Below are positions 5,174-11,951 of a stretch of DNA of 11,951 nt, piece by piece (positions within the stretch are counted from its first letter, which is position 1; each line of letters starts with the position of its first letter). Source of the DNA: Bryobacteraceae bacterium (GTDB taxonomy: Bacteria; Acidobacteriota; Terriglobia; Bryobacterales; Bryobacteraceae); assembly GCA_030044325.1 (NCBI GenBank), contig JASHWA010000420.1, positions 1-11,951 of the forward strand, written 5' to 3'. A model generated the notes under the pieces. That model saw only the letters and a list, made by a program, of their open reading frames with translations, searched no databases and was not told the DNA's origin. The position numbers were made by a program, and so were the translations under genes.

Positions 5174-8100
5174 ATGTCCCGCTTCGCGATCAACACGCCG
5201 TATCTCATTGTGGTGATCTGCCTGATCATCGCCATTCTCGGCGGAGTTGCCGTGATGCAGATGCCGGTCGACATGTTTCCCGCGATGAATATTCCGGTGG
5301 TCGTCATCGCGACCTTCTATTCGGGAATGCCTCCGGAACAGATCGAAGGCGATATCACTTATCACCTGGAACGTTTCTTCACGTTTGCTGCGGGAATCGA
5401 TCACATCGAGTCGCGATCTTTGAACGGCGTGAGCATCATTCGCGTGTATCTCCAGTCCAACACCAACGCTGACATCGACGCCGCCACGATCGCCAATCTC
5501 GCCGTCTCGGACATGAAGGATCTGCCGCCAGGCACTCTCCCGCCGGTCGTGCTCAAGTCCGATGCATCGAGCCTTCCGGTTTGCCTGGTGACCATGAACG
5601 GCGACGGAATGACCGATGGCGATTTGAAAGACATCGCGCAGAATTTCGTTCGTAACCAGTTAGCAAGCGTACCGGGAGCATCCATTCCTCAGCCGTTCGG
5701 CGGCCCCTGGCGGCAGATTCAGTTCTATGTGGACCCGGAAAAGCTCGAAGCCCGGCAAATCAGCCCCATGGATGTGGTGCGCAGCCTGAGCCAGGCGAAC
5801 GTGATTCTTCCCGCCGGCGACGTGCAGATCGGAAACCTGGATTACAACATTTATTCGAACGCGCAATTCAACCTGAAGGACGCGAATCAGTATCCGATTA
5901 AGATGAACGGCGAAAATCCAGTTCTGATGTCGGACGTCGGCCAGCTCAAGGACGCGCACGCTCTTCAATACAACGTGGTTCACGTAAATGGACAGCGATC
6001 AGTGTATCTTCCCGTGATGAAACAGGGAGGCGACTCGAACACGATTGCCGTGGTTGACGGTGTTCGCAAAACGGTCAGCCACCTGGTGGACGTCCCTTCC
6101 GCGATGAAAACCGACGTCGTCTTCGATCAATCCCACTTTGTCCGTACAGCGATCGAAACTCTTCTGCACGAAGGCGGCATCGGCCTGTTTCTCACCTGCC
6201 TGATGATTCTGATGTTTTTAGGCAGTCTGCGCGCCACGGTCGCGGTGTTTTTCTCGATTCCACTCTCGGTCGCAGCGACGTTTTTCGTGCTTCAGCTGGG
6301 CGGATCGTCTATCAACAGCATGGTGCTTGGTGGACTGGCGCTGGCGCTTTCACGGTTGATCGACAATTCCGTGGTGGTGCTCGAAAACATTTATCGTCAT
6401 CTGGAACTGGGCGAGCCGCCGCGCGTCGCGGCCGAGAATGGCGGCCGTGAAGTCGCTCTGCCCGTGCTCGCCTCCACTCTCACGACGGCGGTGGTGTTCT
6501 TCCCGGTGACACTCCTTTCCGGCGTGAGCAGGTTTCTGTTCTCGGCGATGGCGCTGGCTGTCGTGGTTTCGCTGTTCGCGTCTTACTTTGTCGCGATGAC
6601 CGTGGTGCCGCTGTTCTGTGCGCAGTTCATGAAGCACGAAAATCACCAGACGCATACCGGGCAGCCCGGGTTCAATGCCGCTTTCAACGCCGGGTTTCAA
6701 CGAATGTTGGGCACCTACGACGCAATCGTGCAGCGCGCGCTCCGGGTGCCGCGAACCGTGCTGGCGTTATTCCTGCTCGCATTTGCCTCCGCCCTGCTCC
6801 TCTATAACCGGCTCGGATTTTCTTACTTCCCTCAAACCGATGCCGGCCAGTTCGTGATTACGTTCAAAGCGCCTTCCGGAACAAAGCTTTCCGTCACAGA
6901 GCACGAAGTAGCCAATCTCGAAGATCTGGTGAAGCAGATCATCCGGCCGGACGATCTCGGCATCATCGTGGACAATATCGGGGTCGACAACGGTTTTTCC
7001 GCGGTGTACACATCGAACGCCGCCATGCATACCGGGTTTGTGCAGGTTGGCCTGAACCCCGGCCACCGCGTCGGCAGCTACGAATACATTGCGCGGATCA
7101 AGAAACGCCTCGCGCAGGAAATGCCGGAGATTACGCCATTCTTCTCGACCGGAAGCCTGGTGGACGCCGTGGTCAGCATGGGCGCGCCCGCTCCCATCGA
7201 TATTCAGATCGTGGGCGCCAGTCTCGCCGCGGACAACACGATCGCTCAAAACATCGCGGGCGAGCTGCGATCGTCTCCCGAAATCGCGGATGTGTTCATG
7301 CCGCAGGATCTCGATTACCCATCCCTTCGCGTCGACGTCGACCGGCTGCACGCCGCGAAGCTCGGCTTGACCGAGCGCGAAGTCCTGACCAACGTGATCA
7401 CCTCGCTCACTTCGAATCAAATGATTGCTCCGAATCTGTGGATCGATCCGCGCAACGGCAACAATTATTTCCTGACGGTGCAGTACCCGGAAGCGCGCAT
7501 CCGCTCCATTCAGGACTTGCGATCGATTCCGCTTCACGCCGACAACATTGCAGATCCCACGCGACTCGACATGATCGCGAAGATTGAACGCATCGCTGCA
7601 CCTACAGAGGTCGACCATTATCAGATCCGCCGCAAACTCGACGTATACGTTCGTCCGGCCACTGAAAATCTGGGCGCCGCGGCGGATTTCGTTCAAAGCG
7701 TGATCGCACATCAACACATTCCATCGACTGTCAACGTGGCGGTCCGCGGGAGTGCGGGAGCGATGAACGCGTCATTCAAGAGCTTCGCTTTCGGCCTGAC
7801 GCTCTCCGTCGTTTTGCTGTACCTGATCCTGGTCGCGCAATTCCGATCCGCAATTGACCCTATGATCATCCTGTTGGCGCTTCCACCGGGAATTTCCGGA
7901 GTGCTCATCACCCTCATATTGACTGGAACGACCTTGAACGTGATGTCTCTGATGGGCGTGGTGATGCTGGCCGGCATCGCCATGTCGAACAGCATCCTGA
8001 TCGTGGAGTTCGCGCATCATTTGAGGGTCGAAGGTCGAAGCGTTGCGGAATCCGTGATTGAATCCTGCCGTGTGCGCCTGCGGCCGATTCTCATGACGTC

Positions 8101-8272
8101 GCTGGCAACCATCATTGGTCTTCTTCCGATGGCGACGAAGCTCGGCGAGGGCAGCGAATCCTATGCGCCGCTGGCGCGCGTGCTTATCGGCGGTCTTCTC
8201 GTCTCGGTCGTGCTGACCGTGTTTCTGGTGCCCGCCGGTTTCCTTCTGGTCTACCGCAACCGGACAGTATAG
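5174..8272 (+). CDS. RND efflux transporter permease, inner-membrane pump
   Basis: At 1032 residues this is the normal length for an AcrB/CusA-superfamily pump. TM1 spans about 9-28 and is followed by the PVDMFPAMNIP motif. Porter domain 1 spans about 40-330, TM2-TM6 about 335-485, TM7 about 527-545, the second porter half about 560-865, and TM8-TM12 about 870-1028. The signature ELGEPPRVAAENGGREVALPV region follows TM4. TM4 reads LSRLIDNSVVVLENI, so the first of the two AcrB relay aspartates is kept (D397) but the second is Asn (N398). The TM10 lysine position reads AMSNSILIVEF (S938). It starts 3 nt after the adaptor stop. It is the last gene of the operon, and no terminator is obvious downstream. 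I cannot assign a substrate. The regulator type hints at metals or toxic compounds, while the permease does not look like a canonical CusA. Confidence 0.95.
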   Translation: MSRFAINTPYLIVVICLIIAILGGVAVMQMPVDMFPAMNIPVVVIATFYSGMPPEQIEGDITYHLERFFTFAAGIDHIESRSLNGVSIIRVYLQSNTNADIDAATIANLAVSDMKDLPPGTLPPVVLKSDASSLPVCLVTMNGDGMTDGDLKDIAQNFVRNQLASVPGASIPQPFGGPWRQIQFYVDPEKLEARQISPMDVVRSLSQANVILPAGDVQIGNLDYNIYSNAQFNLKDANQYPIKMNGENPVLMSDVGQLKDAHALQYNVVHVNGQRSVYLPVMKQGGDSNTIAVVDGVRKTVSHLVDVPSAMKTDVVFDQSHFVRTAIETLLHEGGIGLFLTCLMILMFLGSLRATVAVFFSIPLSVAATFFVLQLGGSSINSMVLGGLALALSRLIDNSVVVLENIYRHLELGEPPRVAAENGGREVALPVLASTLTTAVVFFPVTLLSGVSRFLFSAMALAVVVSLFASYFVAMTVVPLFCAQFMKHENHQTHTGQPGFNAAFNAGFQRMLGTYDAIVQRALRVPRTVLALFLLAFASALLLYNRLGFSYFPQTDAGQFVITFKAPSGTKLSVTEHEVANLEDLVKQIIRPDDLGIIVDNIGVDNGFSAVYTSNAAMHTGFVQVGLNPGHRVGSYEYIARIKKRLAQEMPEITPFFSTGSLVDAVVSMGAPAPIDIQIVGASLAADNTIAQNIAGELRSSPEIADVFMPQDLDYPSLRVDVDRLHAAKLGLTEREVLTNVITSLTSNQMIAPNLWIDPRNGNNYFLTVQYPEARIRSIQDLRSIPLHADNIADPTRLDMIAKIERIAAPTEVDHYQIRRKLDVYVRPATENLGAAADFVQSVIAHQHIPSTVNVAVRGSAGAMNASFKSFAFGLTLSVVLLYLILVAQFRSAIDPMIILLALPPGISGVLITLILTGTTLNVMSLMGVVMLAGIAMSNSILIVEFAHHLRVEGRSVAESVIESCRVRLRPILMTSLATIIGLLPMATKLGEGSESYAPLARVLIGGLLVSVVLTVFLVPAGFLLVYRNRTV

Positions 8273-8288
8273 GCGAAGCACGTTAATC

Positions 8289-8441
8289 TTGAAGCGGGTG
8301 CCAGCGCGGGCGGACCAACTTGGCAATCTGCAGCCAGACTGCTTCGTGTTTCCCCGCGGCAGCCGCTTCCCGAAGGACCCGGCGAGGCAGATCACCTCGC
8401 TGAAGACCGCCTGGAACAACGTGCGCAAGAAGGCTGGCGTC
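8289..8441 (+). pseudogene. Tyrosine recombinase (phage-type integrase) internal fragment
   Basis: The reading frame contains PDCFVFP, a DPAR(Q/P)I-like segment and then LKTAWNNVRKKAGV. This is the order found in the catalytic domain of phage-type integrases between the first catalytic Arg region and the HxLR box. After AGV the frame loses all resemblance. The expected RFHDLRH-type box and the active-site tyrosine are missing, as is the whole N-terminal half. The frame stays open to 8579 but ends inside the oppositely oriented channel gene. The rest of the 281-bp gap (8442-8553) shows nothing I recognise. It lies between the 3' ends of two unrelated operons, where an integration scar would be tolerated. 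Identification is from motif order only. Confidence 0.55.
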
Positions 8442-8553
8442 TATATTATCGCCCTTGGTTCTGCGCAGCGAGGCGCCAATCGTGAAGGCTGGTCGCAAAC
8501 CGAGTTCTGCCTCGACTGGACGTCATTTCCGAGCGAAGTGGTCGGGTTTGAAT

Positions 8554-9651
8554 TCATGCCAGAGCCGCCTCGCGTTTAAAGGCGCTGTTCCAGAGCGTGT
8601 GTAGCAGTCCGGCAAACGTTGCGAGCCAGGCAATAAAAGCGACGTACACGAAAACGTGGACGATAATCGAAAGGTCCCCGATCCCGGTGGCCCTGGCCAA
8701 CCGGAATGTGCACGTTGTATACATTCCCAGCGGAAAGACCATCCCCCAGTAGAGCGGGTCGTAGCGAATCGCGAATCTCCTGTAGATATGCCGCCAGAAC
8801 CCGAGGATGACCAGCATCGGAATCCACCACGTAGCAGTTGCCCAGAAGAAAATCGTGAAGCCGTGAAGAAACGGGAGTAATTGTTCGAGGTAGTGCCAGC
8901 GTGGAGCGTTGCCGATGAGAGTGGTTCCGGCCAACGTGGAGATCGCCATGGCGCCCATGTTGATCCAATAGGGCGGCATCAGGTCCGCCGGTGAAAAGCC
9001 GAAGAACGTGTAGCGATAGAAGATAATCGAAATCATCCATACGTAGAGCATGCCGCCGGCCAGCCACATCACTAAAGAAAAGAACAGCACGATTTCTGTA
9101 TGCCCCTTAAACACCGGCACGAGCATCCCGCCCAGGTTTGAGACCGCCTGTGTTGCCACCACCGCGACCAGCCAGCCGCCATTAATTCCGTCGGGCAGCG
9201 GGGGCTTATTCCGTTTCACGGTGAGCGACGTGAAGACGGTATACGTGATGCCGAACCACAGCGCGATAGCCACGAACCAGAGAATTGAAGCCGCTCCATA
9301 ATCCTCAAAGATCACAATGAACTCAGTACCGAGAACGCAGGTCCCGGCAACGAGCGTGAAGAATCCGACGCTGCGATTGTGGTCGATCAGATCGGCAAAC
9401 ATTTCGCGCGGGAACAACGCCGCGCGGGCCATGGTCATCAAACACAGCACCGCGAAGGCTGCCACGTTCAGCCAGGTGAGGGCCTTCGCCAGCATGGTCA
9501 TACCCAGCAGGTCGAGGGCGACCGCCACGATGCCGGTGGCCATCACCATCGCAAAGTAGGCCGGATGCAACGTCTGAACGGCTCGGCCCAGGATCGACGG
9601 CGCTCCCTCAGTTCGGAACTTCACTGGAGCCGTCTCGTTCACCGCCTTCAT
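8554..9651 (-). CDS. SLAC1/TehA-family anion channel or transporter (TDT family)
   Basis: The 365-residue protein has about ten transmembrane helices and matches the TehA/SLAC1 family (tellurite resistance/C4-dicarboxylate transporter). The LHPAYFAMVMATGIVAVAL first helix (28-46) is the family signature. Other typical segments are WLVAVVATQAVSNLGG (160-175), PPYWINMGAMAISTLAG (226-242) and FFWATATWWIPML (268-280), a Phe-containing helix. Plant SLAC1 channels conduct nitrate and chloride; bacterial members are reported to move small anions, dicarboxylates or sulfite. The ATG at 9651 overlaps the narI stop (ATGA) and has AAGGAA seven nucleotides upstream, so I reject the longer frame starting at 9897, whose extra part lies inside narI and is not membrane-like. 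Translational coupling to narI suggests it moves nitrate or nitrite for the reductase, in place of or alongside NarK. That role is inference. Confidence 0.9.
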   Translation of the reverse strand: MKAVNETAPVKFRTEGAPSILGRAVQTLHPAYFAMVMATGIVAVALDLLGMTMLAKALTWLNVAAFAVLCLMTMARAALFPREMFADLIDHNRSVGFFTLVAGTCVLGTEFIVIFEDYGAASILWFVAIALWFGITYTVFTSLTVKRNKPPLPDGINGGWLVAVVATQAVSNLGGMLVPVFKGHTEIVLFFSLVMWLAGGMLYVWMISIIFYRYTFFGFSPADLMPPYWINMGAMAISTLAGTTLIGNAPRWHYLEQLLPFLHGFTIFFWATATWWIPMLVILGFWRHIYRRFAIRYDPLYWGMVFPLGMYTTCTFRLARATGIGDLSIIVHVFVYVAFIAWLATFAGLLHTLWNSAFKREAALA

Positions 9652-10349
9652 GAAAGATTTCCTTCGGGCCGGGCATACCAGCGCGCTACCTGCGGTTTGC
9701 GCCAGAGGTACGGATTCGGAATCACCAGAACGTGTACCAGGCGGGTGAAGGGAAAAAATCCGATAACGGCATAAGCGTTGATCACATGCAGCTTCACCAG
9801 CCAGGGCAGTGGCGAAATCAGATCGACCCGCGGGTTGAATTTCAGAATCGACCAGAAATAAGGAGACGCGACCGCAGCAAACCAGGACGAACCCCACGGC
9901 AAACGGACCGCGATTTCAATTCCGGTGAGCACCTGGACAAGCAGCATGGCGTAGAGAATCCAATCGCGCCGGGTGGTCACGGTGCCTACCTTTGAGACCT
10001 TCAACCGCCGGATCATAGATGCGACCAGTCCAATCGCCGCGAGAATCCCGAAGACCAGACCCGTAATTTCGAGTACGTAAAGACGCAGCGGATTGCTGTT
10101 CCACATTAGAATCTGCCGGGGGATCAAAAACGCGAGTACGTGTCCCGCAAGCACGGCCAGGATTCCGTAGTGAAACGGCACCACGGCCCAGAAGTGCAGG
10201 CGGTTTTCCAGGAATTGCGATGACAAGCTCGTATAGCTGAAGCTGCGCGAGCGGTAGCGCTGAATGGTGACCAGGAAAAATACGAAAAACGCGATGTAGG
10301 GAAGAATCCCGAAGAAAACCGGATCAAGATACGCCCAGAAATTTTCCAT
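9648..10349 (-). CDS. narI: Respiratory nitrate reductase gamma subunit (cytochrome b)
   Basis: This 233-residue membrane anchor oxidises quinol and passes electrons through two b-type hemes to NarH. Five transmembrane helices are visible. The four heme-ligand histidines are present at the expected spacing: H60 and H70 (PFHYGILAVLAGH, ten apart, like E. coli H56 and H66), and H188 and H206 (LVKLH then TRLVH, eighteen apart, like E. coli H187 and H205). The length is close to the E. coli protein. The ATG at 10349 is 2 nt after the narJ stop and is preceded by a strong purine-rich AGGGGGTGA site. The stop overlaps the ATG of the SLAC1-family gene. All of this supports a functional, membrane-bound cytoplasm-facing nitrate reductase. 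Confidence 0.96.
   Translation of the reverse strand: MENFWAYLDPVFFGILPYIAFFVFFLVTIQRYRSRSFSYTSLSSQFLENRLHFWAVVPFHYGILAVLAGHVLAFLIPRQILMWNSNPLRLYVLEITGLVFGILAAIGLVASMIRRLKVSKVGTVTTRRDWILYAMLLVQVLTGIEIAVRLPWGSSWFAAVASPYFWSILKFNPRVDLISPLPWLVKLHVINAYAVIGFFPFTRLVHVLVIPNPYLWRKPQVARWYARPEGNLS
9659..9664 (-). promoter_or_regulatory. Ribosome binding site for the SLAC1-family gene
   Basis: AAGGAA on the minus strand lies inside the 3' end of narI, seven nucleotides before the ATG at 9651. It fixes the start and supports coupled translation with narI. Confidence 0.6.
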
Positions 10350-10351
10350 CG

Positions 10352-10864
10352 CTAGTCACCCCCTGCGAGCACTGGCAACTCCACCTTCGCCTGCGGCACG
10401 TCCACTTGAACCGGCAGCGCCTCGCGAACCGCGCGCATGAGGATGGCAAAGGGAGTTTGCTTCTGTTCTAATACCGACACCAATTTTGCGACCGCCGGCG
10501 CGACATATTCGCGCGCGAATTCTTCCGCTTTGGTGTCCTCCATGCGGGCCAACAGCGCTAGAACGTGGGTCAGATGGTCCGGGAGTTCGGCCGACTCGGC
10601 GATTCCATGCCGCCGCAATTCCTCGCGAACCCGGACCAGAAATTCGCCGCGCGCATACTGCTCGCCATAAAGGTGCCAGCCGATTTCGAGCGCGGTCGCC
10701 GGATTCCAGTCGAAAGTGGCGGTGAACTGCTCCTGAATCTCGCCGGTGGAAAGCGTTGCCATCGCCGCTGCGAATTCATCCAGCGCGGCATCGAGGCAGT
10801 GCGCGATATATGATTCGTCCGGATATTCGAAAAGGCGAACCAGCGATTCGTATCGTGCGTTCAC
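10352..10864 (-). CDS. narJ: Nitrate reductase assembly chaperone (molybdenum cofactor insertion)
   Basis: The 170-residue all-helical protein matches NarJ. It begins YESLVRLFEYPDESY and contains the family core FDWNPATALEIGWHLYGEQYARGEFLVRVREELRRHG (about 51-87) followed by LPDHLTHVLALLARM. NarJ binds apo-NarG in the cytoplasm, helps insert the molybdenum cofactor and stays out of the mature enzyme. It is shorter than E. coli NarJ (about 236), mostly lacking the variable C-terminal tail. The start is GTG at 10864, overlapping the narH stop (GTGA), with GGAGG about five nucleotides upstream. Position between narH and narI is the standard narGHJI order. Confidence 0.93.
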   Translation of the reverse strand: MNARYESLVRLFEYPDESYIAHCLDAALDEFAAAMATLSTGEIQEQFTATFDWNPATALEIGWHLYGEQYARGEFLVRVREELRRHGIAESAELPDHLTHVLALLARMEDTKAEEFAREYVAPAVAKLVSVLEQKQTPFAILMRAVREALPVQVDVPQAKVELPVLAGGD

Positions 10865-11951
10865 ATCGCCCTCCGCGGACCTGACAAAAATCCGAAACCG
10901 ACATTCTGCTTGTGCTCGTGCGGGTCGCTCAACATTTCGATCGCTTCCTCGCGATGCATGGGAGGGATCACGAACCGGTCCTCAAACGTGCACAGCGAAG
11001 TGAGCCGGTAAATCGCTTCGGCTTCTTCGGCCGAACAGTCCGCCTCGCGGAGCATCTGTTCGGCGGTTTCCCTGGTCACGTCACCGACGGTGATCGCGCG
11101 GCGATACCAGCGCACCGCTTTTTGCTTCCGCAGCGCGTAGCGCACGCCGGCCTGATCGCCCGCGCCAAAGAGACTGGCGAGGTACTGCATCGGAACGCGC
11201 GCATGATCGATGTCATGGAATAGATCCACGGAAATATTGGTGAGCGTCTGGCCATCGCGCGCGGACATGACCGGCGCCATCGGCGGGACATAGAACAGCA
11301 TGGGCATGGTGCGATACTCGATGTGCGGCGGCAAGGCGAGTTTCCAGATTTTGACGAACTGATAGACCGGCGAGCGCTGTGCCGATTCGATCACCGCTTC
11401 ATGAATACCGTTTCGGCGTGCCGCGGCAATCACTTCGGGATCGTTCGGATCGAGAATCAGGTCGCGCTGTGCTTGGACCAGTTGCTCGACCGGCAGGCTC
11501 GCCGCTGCCTCGAGCCGCGAAGCGTCATAGAGCACGATCCCCAGATAACGGATTCGTCCGACGCAGGAATGAAAACACGCCGGCGCCTGGCCGGTTTCCA
11601 GTCGCGGATAGCACAGGATGCATTTTTCCGATTTCCCCGTGCTCCAGTTGTAGAAAACTTTTTTGTACGGGCAAGCAGCCACGCACGCCCGCCAGCCGCG
11701 GCAGCGGTTCTGATCCACCAGCACGATTCCGTCCTCGCCGCGTTTGTACAAAGCACCCGACGGACAGGACGCCACGCAGGACGGATTCAAGCAGTGATTG
11801 CAGATCCTGGGAAGATAAAACATCACCAACTGCTCGACCGCGAAAAGCTGATCGCGTGTCGATGAATCCAGATTCTTCAGATTCGGGTCGTTGGCAGCGT
11901 AGATGGGAGATCCGCCTAAATCGTCATCCCAGTTCGGGCCGGACTGAATCT
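10861..11951 (-). CDS. narH: Respiratory nitrate reductase beta subunit, iron-sulfur (5' end beyond right edge)
   Basis: The C-terminal 362 codons are present. The fragment opens with SGPNWDDDLGG, equivalent to the PNWEDDL region of E. coli NarH, so roughly the first 150 residues, including the first Cys cluster, lie outside. Visible clusters (numbered from the edge) are CNHCLNPSCVASCP (C50, C53, C58, C62), CRGWRACVAACP (C83, W86, C89, C93), and CILC with CFHSC (C110, C113, C125, C129). Trp replaces a Cys in the CRGWRAC motif, as in genuine NarH, where it marks the [3Fe-4S] cluster. The subunit carries electrons from NarI hemes to the molybdenum subunit NarG. narG is expected immediately upstream, past the window edge. 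The stop overlaps the narJ start (GTGA). Confidence 0.96.
   Translation of the reverse strand, partial: IQSGPNWDDDLGGSPIYAANDPNLKNLDSSTRDQLFAVEQLVMFYLPRICNHCLNPSCVASCPSGALYKRGEDGIVLVDQNRCRGWRACVAACPYKKVFYNWSTGKSEKCILCYPRLETGQAPACFHSCVGRIRYLGIVLYDASRLEAAASLPVEQLVQAQRDLILDPNDPEVIAAARRNGIHEAVIESAQRSPVYQFVKIWKLALPPHIEYRTMPMLFYVPPMAPVMSARDGQTLTNISVDLFHDIDHARVPMQYLASLFGAGDQAGVRYALRKQKAVRWYRRAITVGDVTRETAEQMLREADCSAEEAEAIYRLTSLCTFEDRFVIPPMHREEAIEMLSDPHEHKQNVGFGFLSGPRRAM

Noticed and set aside
6767..7717. 316-codon antisense open frame
   Set aside because: It is opposite the second half of the RND permease, and its composition (Arg/His/Asp-rich, no domain) is typical of a GC-rich shadow frame.
8442..8553. 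Possible coding continuation of the integrase relic
   Set aside because: The frame is open but no integrase motif follows; it looks like chance read-through into unrelated DNA.
8273..8553. Bidirectional terminator between the convergent operons
   Set aside because: One is expected here, but I see no stable GC-rich hairpin followed by a T-run on either strand.
9652..9897. N-terminal extension of the SLAC1-family protein
   Set aside because: It lies inside narI in another frame and does not resemble the family; a good ribosome binding site precedes the ATG at 9651.

Overview
The window is GC-rich bacterial chromosomal DNA. The gene content suggests a soil member of the Acidobacteriota: an RND permease with an LIDN-type TM4, a secreted LVIVD-repeat protein, and a tyrosine-recombinase relic of a style I associate with that phylum. 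This assignment comes from family memory, not a search, and is moderate at best.

Left half (1-8272): a two-component system and a tripartite efflux operon. A histidine kinase gene runs off the left edge on the minus strand (1-726). A secreted LVIVD-type protein gene lies on the plus strand (867-1451). An OmpR/CusR-type response regulator gene is on the minus strand (1471-2166). Divergent from the regulator is a tightly packed four-gene operon: a DUF190 (PII-like) protein, a TolC-type outer-membrane factor, a lipoprotein-type membrane fusion protein and a 1032-residue RND permease. These genes overlap by ATGA, overlap by GTGA, or are 3 nt apart.

The most striking non-coding signal is a pair of matching operators at 771-831 and 2210-2272. 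Each has six CTGA(A/C)-type half-sites at about 11-bp spacing, arranged as a dyad between two divergent genes. Plausible -10 elements sit 23-24 bp outside the operator on all four sides (26 bp if the alternative efflux -10 is used). This predicts one autoregulated circuit in which the response regulator controls itself, its kinase, the LVIVD protein and the pump.

Middle (8273-8553): a short convergent spacer holding an internal fragment of a tyrosine recombinase, probably a scar of an old integration.

Right half (8554-11951): a minus-strand respiratory nitrate reductase operon. It contains narH (cut by the right edge), narJ and narI, followed by a SLAC1/TehA-family anion channel gene whose ATG overlaps the narI stop codon. 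narG should lie just beyond the right edge. NarH, NarJ and NarI provide the electron-transfer subunit, the cofactor-insertion chaperone and the cytochrome b membrane anchor. The channel is a candidate route for nitrate or nitrite. I see no tRNA, rRNA, CRISPR array, intact insertion sequence or convincing intrinsic terminator.
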